This document shows positions 34,796 through 43,276 of a DNA stretch of 64,000 bases, piece after piece. Source of the stretch: Paenibacillus tyrphae (GTDB lineage: Bacteria > Bacillota > Bacilli > Paenibacillales > NBRC-103111); contig NZ_JAMZAW010000029.1 in the NCBI RefSeq assembly GCF_024158745.1, positions 32,310 through 96,309 on the forward strand. The letters are read 5' to 3'. Below the pieces are notes generated by a model. That model had not been told where the DNA came from. It saw nothing but the letters and a program-made list of their open reading frames with translations, and made no database searches. The position numbers and the translations under genes were made by a program. Numbering within the stretch: the stretch's first letter is position 1; each line of letters opens with the position of its first letter.

Positions 34796-34823
34796 GAAAC
34801 TTTTCGTTTCCGTACGTCGTCTA
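34796..34823 (+). promoter_or_regulatory. ECF-type promoter of the D,D-carboxypeptidase gene
   Basis: GAAAC, 17 bases and CGTCTA, about 60 bases before the TTG start. CGTCGTCTAT (34815..34824) is identical to the -10 block of the divergent promoter, suggesting both once answered to the same, now truncated, sigma factor. Confidence 0.5.
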
Positions 34824-34881
34824 TGTAATAAGACCGCTAAAATGCGTGTGTGCATTTAAGTACAGAAAGGATTTGGCTCTA

Positions 34882-35805
34882 TTGAACTCTCGTCGTACGA
34901 CCGCCGCAGCGCTGCTGCTGGCTGCAATCATGCTCATATCCACCGCATGCGGAGACGCCGGCAGCAAAACGCAAGCCGACACCGCAGCCGGAACCTCAGC
35001 GCCTCCCGCCTCATCGAATACCGGCTCGACCGGCACTACCGCAGATGCATCCAAGTCGAAACCGTCCGACACGCCTTCCGCTTCGACGACCGGGCAGAAT
35101 CAAGCTTCCGGTACCTCGGGGGTAAAGCAAACGGCTCAAACGGATACCAAATCCGGCGCGAAGCAAAACGCCTCCTCATCGGGAAAAACAGGAGATGTTC
35201 AGGTTGTCGCGAACCCGGCGGACATTGCGGTTCTTGTCAACAAAACGAACAAGCTGCCGGATAGCTACAAGCCGCAGGACTTGGTTGACCCGAATGTTCC
35301 TTTTACGTTCAAAGAAAAGCTTGAAAAGCGCAAAATGCGCAAGGAAGCAGCCGCAGCGCTTGAAAAGCTGTTTGAAGGAGCCAAAAAGGATAACCTGCCG
35401 CTGGCCGGCGTCTCCGCTTACCGCTCCCATGAAACGCAAAAAACGGTGTATAACCGATACGTGCAAAAAGACGGCGAAGCCGCGGCGAACAAATACAGCG
35501 CCAAGCCGGGACACAGCGAGCATGAGACGGGACTGGCCATCGACGTGGCCGGCAGCTCGGGCAAATGCGCAGCGGAGGATTGCTTCGGCGCGACCAAGGA
35601 AGCAAAATGGCTTGCCGAGCACGCGGCCGACTACGGGTTTATCATCCGGTATCCGGAGGGCAAAGAAAGCATCACCGGCTATCAATATGAGCCTTGGCAC
35701 CTCCGTTATGTCGGCGTAGACACCGCCAAAGCGATCGTCAAGCAAGGCGTGACGCTGGAAGAGTACGTTAAAAACGCCGTACCTGTAACGAAGCCAAAAT
35801 CCTGA
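34882..35805 (+). CDS. D,D-carboxypeptidase lipoprotein (VanY/M15 family)
   Basis: A 307-residue zinc peptidase that trims D-Ala from peptidoglycan stem peptides outside the cell. It is a lipoprotein (LISTAC, Cys about 23) followed by a 70-residue Ser/Thr/Gly linker. The catalytic domain shows SAYRSHETQ (about residue 180), the zinc motif GHSEHETGLAIDV (His and Asp ligands, about 215-227) and EPWHLRYVG (Glu base and third His, about 283). All ligands are present. The start is TTG at 34882 with GAAAGGA upstream. It lies behind an ECF-type promoter, consistent with envelope-stress control. Confidence 0.88.
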   Translation: MNSRRTTAAALLLAAIMLISTACGDAGSKTQADTAAGTSAPPASSNTGSTGTTADASKSKPSDTPSASTTGQNQASGTSGVKQTAQTDTKSGAKQNASSSGKTGDVQVVANPADIAVLVNKTNKLPDSYKPQDLVDPNVPFTFKEKLEKRKMRKEAAAALEKLFEGAKKDNLPLAGVSAYRSHETQKTVYNRYVQKDGEAAANKYSAKPGHSEHETGLAIDVAGSSGKCAAEDCFGATKEAKWLAEHAADYGFIIRYPEGKESITGYQYEPWHLRYVGVDTAKAIVKQGVTLEEYVKNAVPVTKPKS

Positions 35806-35825
35806 CCTTCTTCGCAAAACGCAAC

Positions 35826-35879
35826 AAACGCCTGATTCTTTTTCCGCAAAGGATGAAGAATCAGGCGTTTTGTTTTTTT
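35826..35879 (+). terminator. Strong rho-independent terminator
   Basis: AACGCCTGATTCTT / AAGAATCAGGCGTT perfect 14-bp stem followed by TTGTTTTTTT. It also blocks read-through toward the convergent stalk-domain gene. Confidence 0.9.
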
Positions 35880-35895
35880 CTCTGTGCGTCCTGTA

Positions 35896-37470
35896 CTACG
35901 GTTTATACACTTCGATGGAGTATAAGCTTTCCTCTCCCTCGGTTTTCACCTTGGCGCCCAATTGCTCGGCCACGAACCGAACCGGAACATAGAGTGCATC
36001 TTTTTTCAGCACGGTGGGAGCGCCAATGCTTTTGTCGGTTCCATTCACCCGGGCCGTCGCGCTGCCCGCTTGCAGTACGATCTCCGTCTGGGAGCCCGCG
36101 ATGGTCATCGTTTTTGTTCCCGCATCCCATGTCACCTTATAGCCAAGCCCTTCCCCGAGCTCTTTCCCTTGCACATAGGCGGTATTATTACCCGAAATAT
36201 AAGCGGCATTATAATTGTAGGCCGGATAAGCCTCCGTCCCCTCTGCCTCTGCCGCCGGTACGCCGTCCAAGTCGGATTCAGACCAAATATAGAAGTACAA
36301 ATACTTCTCCGTGATCCGAAGCTGTTCCTTCAGCAGCTTATAGAACGCCGAATCCGGCTTCACAACCTGTCTCAAGTTGTCCTCATTCGATAAATCCTCG
36401 TACAGGATCGCATCCTTCGCGGAGATGATGTCCGGCTTCACATCTCCATTGATGTTCCACCGATCCATCCGGACGGTAAGCTTGCCGCCGCGGATTCCGT
36501 CTTCCGTTCCCGGGGGACTTTGCATGGCGATTTCGGCGTTCCACTGGCGGATCTGTTTACTCTCGTCTACGAATGCATCCACTTTAAGCTTGGATTGGCT
36601 CAGCAACTCCTGCTCCCAAGCACCGCCCGTTTCGGAGGTCAAATAAAGCGCAATCGCTTTCGCCCCCGTATAGACCGCTTCCGTACCGAGCTGCCGGTCT
36701 TGGAACAGCTCCTCCGCGAAGCCAAGTTCTTTTAGCTCCGGATGGAACTTATCGTAGATGACGACAGCCAGCTCACGCAAGCCTTGGTCGTCCAAAGCCA
36801 CGTTTTTGAACATGGACCGGAATAACGAGGCAAATTGCTCTCCCGATACATCAAACCGGAGCTGATGTCCGTTTACCGTCTGCCCTTGAATCGTTTCCGT
36901 CTTTTTGTCTACGGCAAGGGAGGCGGCGTTTGGAAGATTTTTGGCAATGAGACCTATCGCTTTGTTGGTCACCTCTTGTTGATCTGCCAAGCGAAATTCC
37001 TTCATAATCCTTTTCAGCCTATAGAACCAATAATCGTCGTACATCGTTAGCTCATGAGATAGACCGGTCAGCTCGTTCGTACGCCAATCGGCAATAACAA
37101 TCGGCTTATTCGCGCCTTCCACGTTTAGCACCGCAACATCCTTATCCAGGGAAACGGCAAACGGAAGGTTCAGCTTAGCAGCAGTGATCGACCCTTTAGC
37201 CGACATCGTCTGCTCTTTTCGGTTCACCTTCAAGCTGGACACATTTAATTGAAATCCGTTCCAAAAGGCCACTCGTTCCTTCTCGGATTCGAACAAAGCA
37301 TTCGTGTCTCCCACATCGTATTGCAGTGTCATCGACAGCGAAGCCTCGTAAGTATCCGTCTTCAATTCGTTTTCGATGGCCTGATTCATATTCAAACCGC
37401 CAAGCGGCTGGCAGCCGGCCGTAAAAACAAGAGCTGCGCTCATGACCCATACGCCGATTTTTTTAAACAA
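35896..37470 (-). CDS. Stalk-domain (copper amine oxidase N-like) lipoprotein
   Basis: A 524-residue surface lipoprotein. I start it at TTG 37470, with AAGGAG upstream and the signal peptide immediately after; the lipobox is FTAGC. A continuous frame reaches 37836 but encodes low-complexity Arg-rich sequence across another gene. The mature N-terminal 400 residues are an unassigned beta-rich domain resembling lipoprotein carrier folds. The C-terminal 100 residues carry the stalk-domain signature ALYVPVRFVAEQLGAKV. It stands alone, convergent with the D,D-carboxypeptidase. Its role is unknown; stalk domains usually act as wall-binding or spacer modules. Confidence 0.75.
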   Translation of the reverse strand: MFKKIGVWVMSAALVFTAGCQPLGGLNMNQAIENELKTDTYEASLSMTLQYDVGDTNALFESEKERVAFWNGFQLNVSSLKVNRKEQTMSAKGSITAAKLNLPFAVSLDKDVAVLNVEGANKPIVIADWRTNELTGLSHELTMYDDYWFYRLKRIMKEFRLADQQEVTNKAIGLIAKNLPNAASLAVDKKTETIQGQTVNGHQLRFDVSGEQFASLFRSMFKNVALDDQGLRELAVVIYDKFHPELKELGFAEELFQDRQLGTEAVYTGAKAIALYLTSETGGAWEQELLSQSKLKVDAFVDESKQIRQWNAEIAMQSPPGTEDGIRGGKLTVRMDRWNINGDVKPDIISAKDAILYEDLSNEDNLRQVVKPDSAFYKLLKEQLRITEKYLYFYIWSESDLDGVPAAEAEGTEAYPAYNYNAAYISGNNTAYVQGKELGEGLGYKVTWDAGTKTMTIAGSQTEIVLQAGSATARVNGTDKSIGAPTVLKKDALYVPVRFVAEQLGAKVKTEGEESLYSIEVYKP

Positions 37471-37556
37471 TGGGCATCTCTCCTTCGCTTGTCTTATGTA
37501 CTTGACTAAAGATTCGATGAGATGGAACGGATTTCCTCCTTCCGTGATTTCGCAAA

Positions 37557-37590
37557 AGAAAAAGACGTTCCCGCCTAACGGAAACGTCAC
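37557..37590 (-). terminator. Terminator of the YeiH-like gene
   Basis: GACGTTtCCG / CGGgAACGTC stem starting at the stop codon, followed on the minus strand by TTTTTCTTTTG. Confidence 0.8.
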
Positions 37591-38597
37591 ATTTGGCCGG
37601 TCAGCGTGCCGACCGCATATCCGGTGACGGAGACGACCAACCAGACGATTAAGCCGAGAATCATCGGCCTTACCCCGGTAGCGGTCATTTGCCGGAAGTC
37701 GGCGGATAAGCCGACCGCGGTCAGCGCCACCACGATCATAAACTGCGCCGCCACATGAATCCACTGCAAAAGCTGCTCCCCAAAAAGTCCGAGCGTGTAC
37801 AGCAGCGAAGCGGCGAGAAACCATAAAATAAACCAAGGAAATACCTGCTTGATCGAAAACGATCCCGCCTCAGAGGCAGCCGCAGCTTCCCGCTTCTTGC
37901 TCCAACCGACGACGACCGCCATAATGATCGCAATCGGTACGATCATCGTGGTGCGCGTCAGTTTAACGATGGTGGCGTAATCCCCGGCGGCGGTGCTGAA
38001 CGCATACCCTGCGGCGACGACGGAAGAAGTGTCGTTCACCGCGGTGCCCGCCCATAGACCGAAGCCCGCATCGGATAAGCCGAGCGCATGCCCAAGCGCC
38101 GGAAAAACAAGGACCGCGACAATGTTGAACAAGAAGATCGTCGAGATCGAATACGCGATCTCCGCTTCCTCCGCTTCGATGACCGGCGAGATGGCTGCGA
38201 TCGCCGAACCGCCACAAATGCCGGTGCCCGCGCCGATCAACGTCGCCATGCGCGGCGGAATGCGAAGCAGCCGCCCGAATCCGTAGGCCGCGGCGAACGA
38301 AAGCAGCAGCGTGACGATCATGACCGCGAACGTCTCCGTGCCGGTCTTCCATACTTCCGACAGGCTGAGACGGCAGCCGAGCAAAATAATTGCCCATTGC
38401 AGCACTTTTTTGGAGCAAAAACGAATGCCCTGCCATGTATTTTGCGGCTTGCGCCATAGATTGTTCACCAGGATGCCGATCACGATGCCGAAAACCGAGC
38501 CGCCGATCAGCGGAAACAGCAGGCCGAGCCCGTAAGACACGGCCGCAATGACTCCCGTGAGCGCGAGACCCGGGCCGAGCGATTTCAAACCGTTCAT
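37587..38597 (-). CDS. YeiH/UPF0324 family putative exporter
   Basis: A 336-residue membrane protein with about ten helices of the UPF0324 (YeiH) family, annotated as putative sulfate exporters. Family motifs are LIGAGTGICGGSAIAAISPVI (in part, about residue 118), AGTAVNDTSSVVAAGYAF (about 185-202) and KLTRTTMIVP (about 212). I chose ATG at 38597 because GGGGGGAAG precedes it; the longer frame to 38666 lacks a ribosome site. It is monocistronic with its own terminator. Transport activity is inferred from family only. Confidence 0.9.
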   Translation of the reverse strand: MNGLKSLGPGLALTGVIAAVSYGLGLLFPLIGGSVFGIVIGILVNNLWRKPQNTWQGIRFCSKKVLQWAIILLGCRLSLSEVWKTGTETFAVMIVTLLLSFAAAYGFGRLLRIPPRMATLIGAGTGICGGSAIAAISPVIEAEEAEIAYSISTIFLFNIVAVLVFPALGHALGLSDAGFGLWAGTAVNDTSSVVAAGYAFSTAAGDYATIVKLTRTTMIVPIAIIMAVVVGWSKKREAAAASEAGSFSIKQVFPWFILWFLAASLLYTLGLFGEQLLQWIHVAAQFMIVVALTAVGLSADFRQMTATGVRPMILGLIVWLVVSVTGYAVGTLTGQM

Positions 38598-38719
38598 AGT
38601 GCTTCCCCCCGATTCCCATGTACTTCCGACAGGTGTAATCGTAAGAGATTCGGGAGGAAAACACAAATACGAATCCTTGATGCTATGAATAAGCTTTTAT
38701 TATGATTGACGGGATGGCT

Positions 38720-39004
38720 TCAAATTTTAATCGTGAAGAGGCGATACAGAAGCGCGATGACGGCACCGGTCCAGAAGAGCGCGGGAAAATGCAGCCAAGC
38801 GGCCGCTCCGCCGGCGACGACAACGATCAGAAGGGCTATCAAAGAGGGATACAGACGGGAAGCGGCAGCCGTGCCGTCCCAATAAGTCAAAGCGTCCAGC
38901 AGCCGGTCTTGCGTCTTCGCCTCGGCTCCGCAGTGAGGGCAGATCGAAGCGTCCAAGGGCTGAACGCCGGAGCAGTGAGGACAACGTGCCGTCATCGGAA
39001 TCAC
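38720..39004 (-). CDS. Zinc-ribbon membrane protein
   Basis: A 94-residue protein with an N-terminal zinc ribbon (CPHCSG...CPHCGAEA, two CxxC pairs spaced 13 residues) and one or two transmembrane helices (about residues 54-72 and 73-88). The start is GTG at 39004, four bases from AAAGGA, or ATG at 38995, 13 bases from it; neither spacing is ideal. The family is undefined. Proteins of this shape occur widely in Firmicutes with unknown roles. Confidence 0.65.
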   Translation of the reverse strand: MIPMTARCPHCSGVQPLDASICPHCGAEAKTQDRLLDALTYWDGTAAASRLYPSLIALLIVVVAGGAAAWLHFPALFWTGAVIALLYRLFTIKI

Positions 39005-39080
39005 CCATTCCTTTCGGTTAATTCATAGTTATTTTATCGGATAAATAAAGATATTGCAATCCTCCTTGGGGCCTAACGCA

Positions 39081-39107
39081 AAAAAAACTTGCCGCCTATG
39101 CGACAAG
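39081..39107 (-). terminator. Terminator of the mgl operon
   Basis: CTTGTCGC-ATAG-GCGGCAAG stem followed on the minus strand by TTTTTTT, 16 bases after the permease stop. Confidence 0.85.
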
Positions 39108-39122
39108 CTTTTTGCGACTTCC

Positions 39123-40133
39123 TTATTTTTTCGCTAAATACTTCCGAATATCAAAAGCGACGGCGGCTACGATGATCAGCCCTTTAATAATGAGCTGCCA
39201 ATACGGGCTGACGCCGATGAAGGTCAAGCCGTAGTTGATGACGCCGAAAATGAGGACGCCCGCCAGTACGCCCGGCACGGTTCCGATCCCGCCAGCCGTC
39301 GATACGCCGCCGACCACGCACGCGGCAATCGCGTCAAGCTCGTACATGTTGCCGTAGTTGTTCGTCGCGCCGCCCGTACGGGCCGCCTCCAGCACGCCGC
39401 CCAAGCCATACAGCGCGCCTGCGATCGCATAAATATAGATCAGGTTGCGCTTGACGTTAATCCCGGAGACGACCGCCGCCTGCATGTTGCCGCCGATGGC
39501 GTACATATTTTTGCCGAGCCGCGTCTTGTTGAAAACGACCCAGACGATAAAAGCGACGACAATTGCGATGATAACGATATACGGCAGCGAATATGGCCCG
39601 TTCGGACCGATGAAGCCGGTGCCGATGGTTGTAAAGTCCTGGCGCAAGCCGGCAATCGGCTGCGATTCGTTCGGCTTCAAATCGAAGTAGATCGAGTTGG
39701 CCCCGTAGACGATGACCATCGTACCCAGCGTTGCGATGAACGGCGGCACGCTCAGCTTGGATACGATCCAGCCGTTAATCAGGCCGACGAGCAGCCCAGC
39801 GGCAATCCCGATCAAGATCGGCGCCCAGACCGGCAGATCGGGCATGTCCGGGAAAAACCGGCGCGGGTAATCGGCCGTCTGCAACATGGAAGCGGACAAT
39901 ACCGCCGTCAACCCGACGACACGTCCCGAGGATAAGTCGGTTCCTCCCGTAATCAGTACGAACGCGGCTCCCAGCGCGATAATGGCGCGGGTCGAGTTTT
40001 GCAGCAAGATGTCCCTCAAAATATCGACCGACAAAAACCGCGGATCGGACGCCGCAATGCCCGCTACGAGAAGGATCAGAACGATATAAATGGCATATTG
40101 CGTAAAAAACTGATTTAGCTTTCCCGTCTTCAT
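39123..40133 (-). CDS. mglC: Galactose/methyl-galactoside ABC transporter permease MglC
   Basis: A 336-residue CUT2 (RbsC/MglC) permease with about ten helices. Family markers are RAIIALGAAFVLITGGTDLS (about residue 50), KLSVPPFIATLGTM (about 125), and the EAA-like loop region AARTGGATNNYGNMYELDAI (about 245-264, the AxTGxxxxxxG...ELDAIAA signature). AAGGAGGAG stands upstream. It is the last gene of the mglBAC operon, 33 bases after the ATPase. Confidence 0.93.
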   Translation of the reverse strand: MKTGKLNQFFTQYAIYIVLILLVAGIAASDPRFLSVDILRDILLQNSTRAIIALGAAFVLITGGTDLSSGRVVGLTAVLSASMLQTADYPRRFFPDMPDLPVWAPILIGIAAGLLVGLINGWIVSKLSVPPFIATLGTMVIVYGANSIYFDLKPNESQPIAGLRQDFTTIGTGFIGPNGPYSLPYIVIIAIVVAFIVWVVFNKTRLGKNMYAIGGNMQAAVVSGINVKRNLIYIYAIAGALYGLGGVLEAARTGGATNNYGNMYELDAIAACVVGGVSTAGGIGTVPGVLAGVLIFGVINYGLTFIGVSPYWQLIIKGLIIVAAVAFDIRKYLAKK

Positions 40134-40166
40134 AAGCCCGGTTCTCCTCCTTCGCGATGTCCTCTT

Positions 40167-41675
40167 CTAGTTGGCGGCAAGCCGCATAATTTCTTGTTCC
40201 GTCGCCTGCCGTCCGTCCAGAATGCCCGTCAGCCGCCCCTCCGACATGACCATAATGCGGTCCGACATGCCGAGCAGCTCGGGCATTTCCGAGGAAATCA
40301 TGATGATGCTTTTGCCTTGCTTGGCCAGATCGGCGATGATCGTATAGATCTCGAACTTGGCCCCGACGTCGATGCCCCGGGTAGGCTCGTCAAGCAGCAA
40401 AATGTCCGGCTCGGTCAGAAGCCACCGCGCCAGCAGCACCTTCTGCTGGTTGCCGCCCGACAAGTTTTTGATCAGCTCCTTAATCCAAGGCGTCTTGACG
40501 CGCAGCTTCTCGACGCTCCCGGCGACTTCCGCCCGCCCCTTCCGCTCATTCAATAGGAAGAACGGATTGATATACCGGTCCAGATTGGCGATCATCGTAT
40601 TTTCCAGAATCGACAGCACGGGAAAAATCCCCGTCACCCGCCGTTCTTCGGTCAGCAGCGCGATTTTATGCTTTTTGGCGTCGGTCGGCGATTTGATCTT
40701 GACCCTACGTCCGCGGAGACTGATCTCGCCGGAGGCGACCGACCGCAGGCCGAACAGCGCTTCGATCAGCTCGGTGCGCTGCGCGCCGACAAGGCCGCCG
40801 ACTCCCAGAATCTCGCCCTGCCGCAGCTCGAACGATACATCCCTGAACGACTTTGGAAAAGGCGAGGTCAGCTTCTCCACCTTCAGCAGCACGTCGCCGG
40901 GCTTGTTGTGCCGCTCCGGGAAACGCTCCTTCAGGTCGCGCCCGACCATACGGGAGATGATGAGATCCGTCGTCAGCTCGGCCGCCTGCCACGTGCCGAT
41001 CAGCCTGCCGTCCCGCATGATGGTCACGTCGTCGGAAATGCGGAGTATTTCCTCCATCTTGTGGGAAATATAAATAATGGATACGCCGCGCCCGCGCAGC
41101 TCGTTAATGATCTTGAACAGTTGCTCCACTTCGTTGCCCGTCAGCGAAGACGTCGGTTCGTCCATCACGATCACTTTGGAGCGGAAGGAGACGGCTTTGG
41201 CGATTTCGAGCGATTGAATCTTGGATACGGACATCGAGCCCACCAAAGCGTTCGGATCGATATCCATATCCAAATCCCGAAACAGCGTTAACGTATCCGT
41301 ACGCATTTTTTTCTCGTCGACGATTTTAAGCGGCCCGATCCCCTTCACCGGAAAACGACCGAGCCAGAGGTTCTCCATTACATTACGGTGCGGCACCGGG
41401 TACAGCTCCTGATGAATCATCGAGACGCCCAAGCTCAGCGCATCCTTCGAGTTGTTGATCTCCACCCGCTGGCCGTCCAAGACGATCTCGCCGCCGTCCG
41501 GCTTGTAAATTCCGAACAAGCATTTCATCAGCGTAGACTTGCCTGCGCCGTTCTCTCCCATCAAGGCGTGCACCGTGCCCGGGCGCACCTTCAAGGTGAC
41601 GCCGTCCAGCGCTTTGACGCCGGGAAATTCCTTCGTAACTCCGTTCATTTCAAGCAAATATCGGGTTTCCGTCAT
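40167..41675 (-). CDS. mglA: Galactose/methyl-galactoside ABC transporter ATPase MglA
   Basis: A 502-residue double ATPase of the CUT2 class. The N-terminal domain is catalytically complete: GENGAGKST Walker A (about residue 37), signature SVSKIQSLEIAKAV and Walker B VIVMDEPTSSLTG. The C-terminal domain has the degenerate Walker A usual for this class (GGLVGAQRTE), signature LSGGNQQKVLLARWL and DILLLDEPTRGIDVG. ATG at 41675 has GAGGGGG upstream; the frame extends to 41723 through a hairpin and is not likely to be used. It is 90 bases downstream of mglB. Confidence 0.93.
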   Translation of the reverse strand: MTETRYLLEMNGVTKEFPGVKALDGVTLKVRPGTVHALMGENGAGKSTLMKCLFGIYKPDGGEIVLDGQRVEINNSKDALSLGVSMIHQELYPVPHRNVMENLWLGRFPVKGIGPLKIVDEKKMRTDTLTLFRDLDMDIDPNALVGSMSVSKIQSLEIAKAVSFRSKVIVMDEPTSSLTGNEVEQLFKIINELRGRGVSIIYISHKMEEILRISDDVTIMRDGRLIGTWQAAELTTDLIISRMVGRDLKERFPERHNKPGDVLLKVEKLTSPFPKSFRDVSFELRQGEILGVGGLVGAQRTELIEALFGLRSVASGEISLRGRRVKIKSPTDAKKHKIALLTEERRVTGIFPVLSILENTMIANLDRYINPFFLLNERKGRAEVAGSVEKLRVKTPWIKELIKNLSGGNQQKVLLARWLLTEPDILLLDEPTRGIDVGAKFEIYTIIADLAKQGKSIIMISSEMPELLGMSDRIMVMSEGRLTGILDGRQATEQEIMRLAAN

Positions 41676-41714
41676 GCCAAGGCCCCCTCGCGTAAGGATG
41701 CGCGCATACGGCAA

Positions 41715-41744
41715 AAGGGGCAACGTCCGCAGCCATTGCCCCTT
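41715..41744 (-). terminator. Hairpin between mglB and mglA
   Basis: Perfect AAGGGGCAA / TTGCCCCTT stem followed on the minus strand by TTGCC. It probably acts as a partial terminator or 3' stabiliser, giving more binding protein than ATPase and permease. Confidence 0.65.
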
Positions 41745-41765
41745 GCCGCTCGGCCGGGTAGCCGA

Positions 41766-42842
41766 TTATTTCGCGTCATTCATGTTTTCTTTGGTGATTT
41801 TTTTGTAAGAGATCCAAACGTACTTGCCGTCGGTGATGTCATAGCCGGTGTTTTCTTTGGTCGGCGTCTGGCCTTGCGCGAGCACGTTCGCGATGCTGAA
41901 CGTCGCTTTCCCCTGGTTCTTCGCATCGTTCAGCACGGTGCCGAGCAGCGTGCCTTCTTCGAGCGCTTTGAGCGCAGGTGCCGTAGCGTCAACGCCGACG
42001 ACCGGAATGAATTTGTTGTCTTTAAAATAGCCCTTCGCTTTCAAAGCTTCGATCGCGCCAAGCGCCATGTCGTCGTTGTTGGCGAAGACGGCTTCGATTT
42101 TGTCGCCGTGGGAAGCGAGGAACGCGGCCATTTTCTCCTGCCCTTTGACGCGGTCCCACATCGCGGTGTCTTCCGCCAGCTTCTCCACCTTGATGCCGGC
42201 GTCCTCGACGGCTTTGATCGCGAACTTCGTGCGCAGCTCGGCGTCCTGATGCCCCGGCTCGCCCTTCAGCATGACGTATTGCAGCGCGCCGTCCTTGTTT
42301 TTGTCCGCTGCGGGGTTCGCTTTGAAGTAATCGACGATGAGCTGGCCTTCCATCGTACCGGACTGCTCCGCTTTCGCGCCGACGTAGTACACCTTATCCC
42401 ATTTTTTCATGTCGTCGGCCAGCGGCTCGCGGTTCAGGAACACGACGGGGATGTTCGCGTTTTTCGCCTTGTCGATGATGACGCCCGCTGCCGTACGGTC
42501 GACCGGATTGATGGCAAGCGCGTTCACCTTCTTCGTAATGAACAGATCGACTTTATCGTTCTGGGTCGGCTGGGAGTTCTGGCTGTCGACGATGTCCGCC
42601 TTGGCTTTACCTTCCGCGGCTTGGGAAATCGCGTTCCGTACGCCCGTCATGAACGTATCGTCAAATTTGTAGATGGCGACGCCGATCGTCGGATTTTTGG
42701 CGGCGCCGGCATCGGGCTTGGCGGCTCCTCCGCCTGCATTCGTGTTCGCGCCACCCGCCGGAGCATTGCCGGAACTGGAACAGCCGACAGCAGTGGCAAG
42801 CAGGGCTGCCGCGACGATCATGGATACAGCTTTCTTTTTCAT
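41766..42842 (-). CDS. mglB: Galactose-binding lipoprotein MglB
   Basis: A 358-residue CUT2 binding protein. The lipobox is TAVGC (Cys about 21), followed by a Gly/Ala/Asn linker. The mature domain begins IGVAIYKFDDTFM, like E. coli galactose-binding protein. It keeps the calcium loop DKNKDG (about residue 185) next to YVMLKGEPGHQDAE, and later ANNDDMALGAI (sugar-binding Asn/Asp) and VVGVDATA. These favour galactose or glucose over ribose. AGGAGG precedes ATG at 42842. It is first in mglBAC, behind a promoter region with 21-bp spaced direct repeats. Confidence 0.93.
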   Translation of the reverse strand: MKKKAVSMIVAAALLATAVGCSSSGNAPAGGANTNAGGGAAKPDAGAAKNPTIGVAIYKFDDTFMTGVRNAISQAAEGKAKADIVDSQNSQPTQNDKVDLFITKKVNALAINPVDRTAAGVIIDKAKNANIPVVFLNREPLADDMKKWDKVYYVGAKAEQSGTMEGQLIVDYFKANPAADKNKDGALQYVMLKGEPGHQDAELRTKFAIKAVEDAGIKVEKLAEDTAMWDRVKGQEKMAAFLASHGDKIEAVFANNDDMALGAIEALKAKGYFKDNKFIPVVGVDATAPALKALEEGTLLGTVLNDAKNQGKATFSIANVLAQGQTPTKENTGYDITDGKYVWISYKKITKENMNDAK

Positions 42843-42928
42843 AACATCTGACCTCCTGTTTTTTGCGTACGTTACGTTAGGTTAGCTACGTTCCCATTAT
42901 CTTGGATTTCCGGTAAAAAACCCATTCA

Positions 42929-42965
42929 AAATTCTCATGTGTTTTATCGAAATCCTCATGTGTTT
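42929..42965. promoter_or_regulatory. 21-bp spaced direct repeats upstream of mglB
   Basis: AAATTCTCATGTGTTT (42929..42944) and AAATCCTCATGTGTTT (42950..42965) differ at one base and are exactly 21 bp apart, two helical turns. This is the geometry of AraC-family activator half-sites. They lie 87-123 bases upstream of the mglB start, and no strong -35/-10 follows, as expected of an activator-dependent promoter. A YesN-type regulator with a sugar-binding protein is encoded at 55.5-60 kb. Confidence 0.6.
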
Positions 42966-42978
42966 GGGAGGTGGACGC

Positions 42979-43246
42979 AAAGAAACGTCCTTCGAATTTC
43001 AAAGGACGTTGAGTGTGTGGAGAACCCGCTTCGCGTAGAAAACTCTCTGCATACGCCGGTGGGGTATATCCCTCCAGCCGCTCTTGAAACCCGTGAACTT
43101 GATTACAATTAGCGGTATTTTCACGGGTTCCAAAGGCGGACGTAAACTCTTACAGGATATACCCCACCTCTATTTGTCTGAGTTTTTCTACTTCCAGGAT
43201 TTCTCAACCACGCTGAACGTCCTTCGGATTTAAAGGACGTTTCTTT
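42979..43246. repeat. 268-bp long-hairpin element (copy 2)
   Basis: Same design as the element at 3914..4182. The ends AAAGAAACGTCCTT and AAGGACGTTTCTTT are inverted repeats. A near-identical terminator hairpin stands at each end (42984..43010 and 43216..43241). An imperfect stem leads to a perfect 14-bp pair GGTGGGGTATATCC (43058..43071 with 43155..43168). An inner stem GAAACCCGTGAA with TTCACGGGTT closes the top. Only the GGTGGGGTAT core and short patches are shared in sequence with copy 1; position and length of each part are shared. It lies after srtB and upstream of the mglB control region and encodes no protein. Confidence 0.75.
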
Positions 43247-43276
43247 TATAATGGAGAGCTAGGGGTAGCAAGCATT

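Noticed and set aside
37468..37836. N-terminal extension of the stalk-domain lipoprotein to 37836
   Set aside because: The extension overlaps the YeiH-like gene and its terminator, and places 120 Arg-rich residues before a perfect lipoprotein signal peptide. TTG 37470 has a ribosome site.
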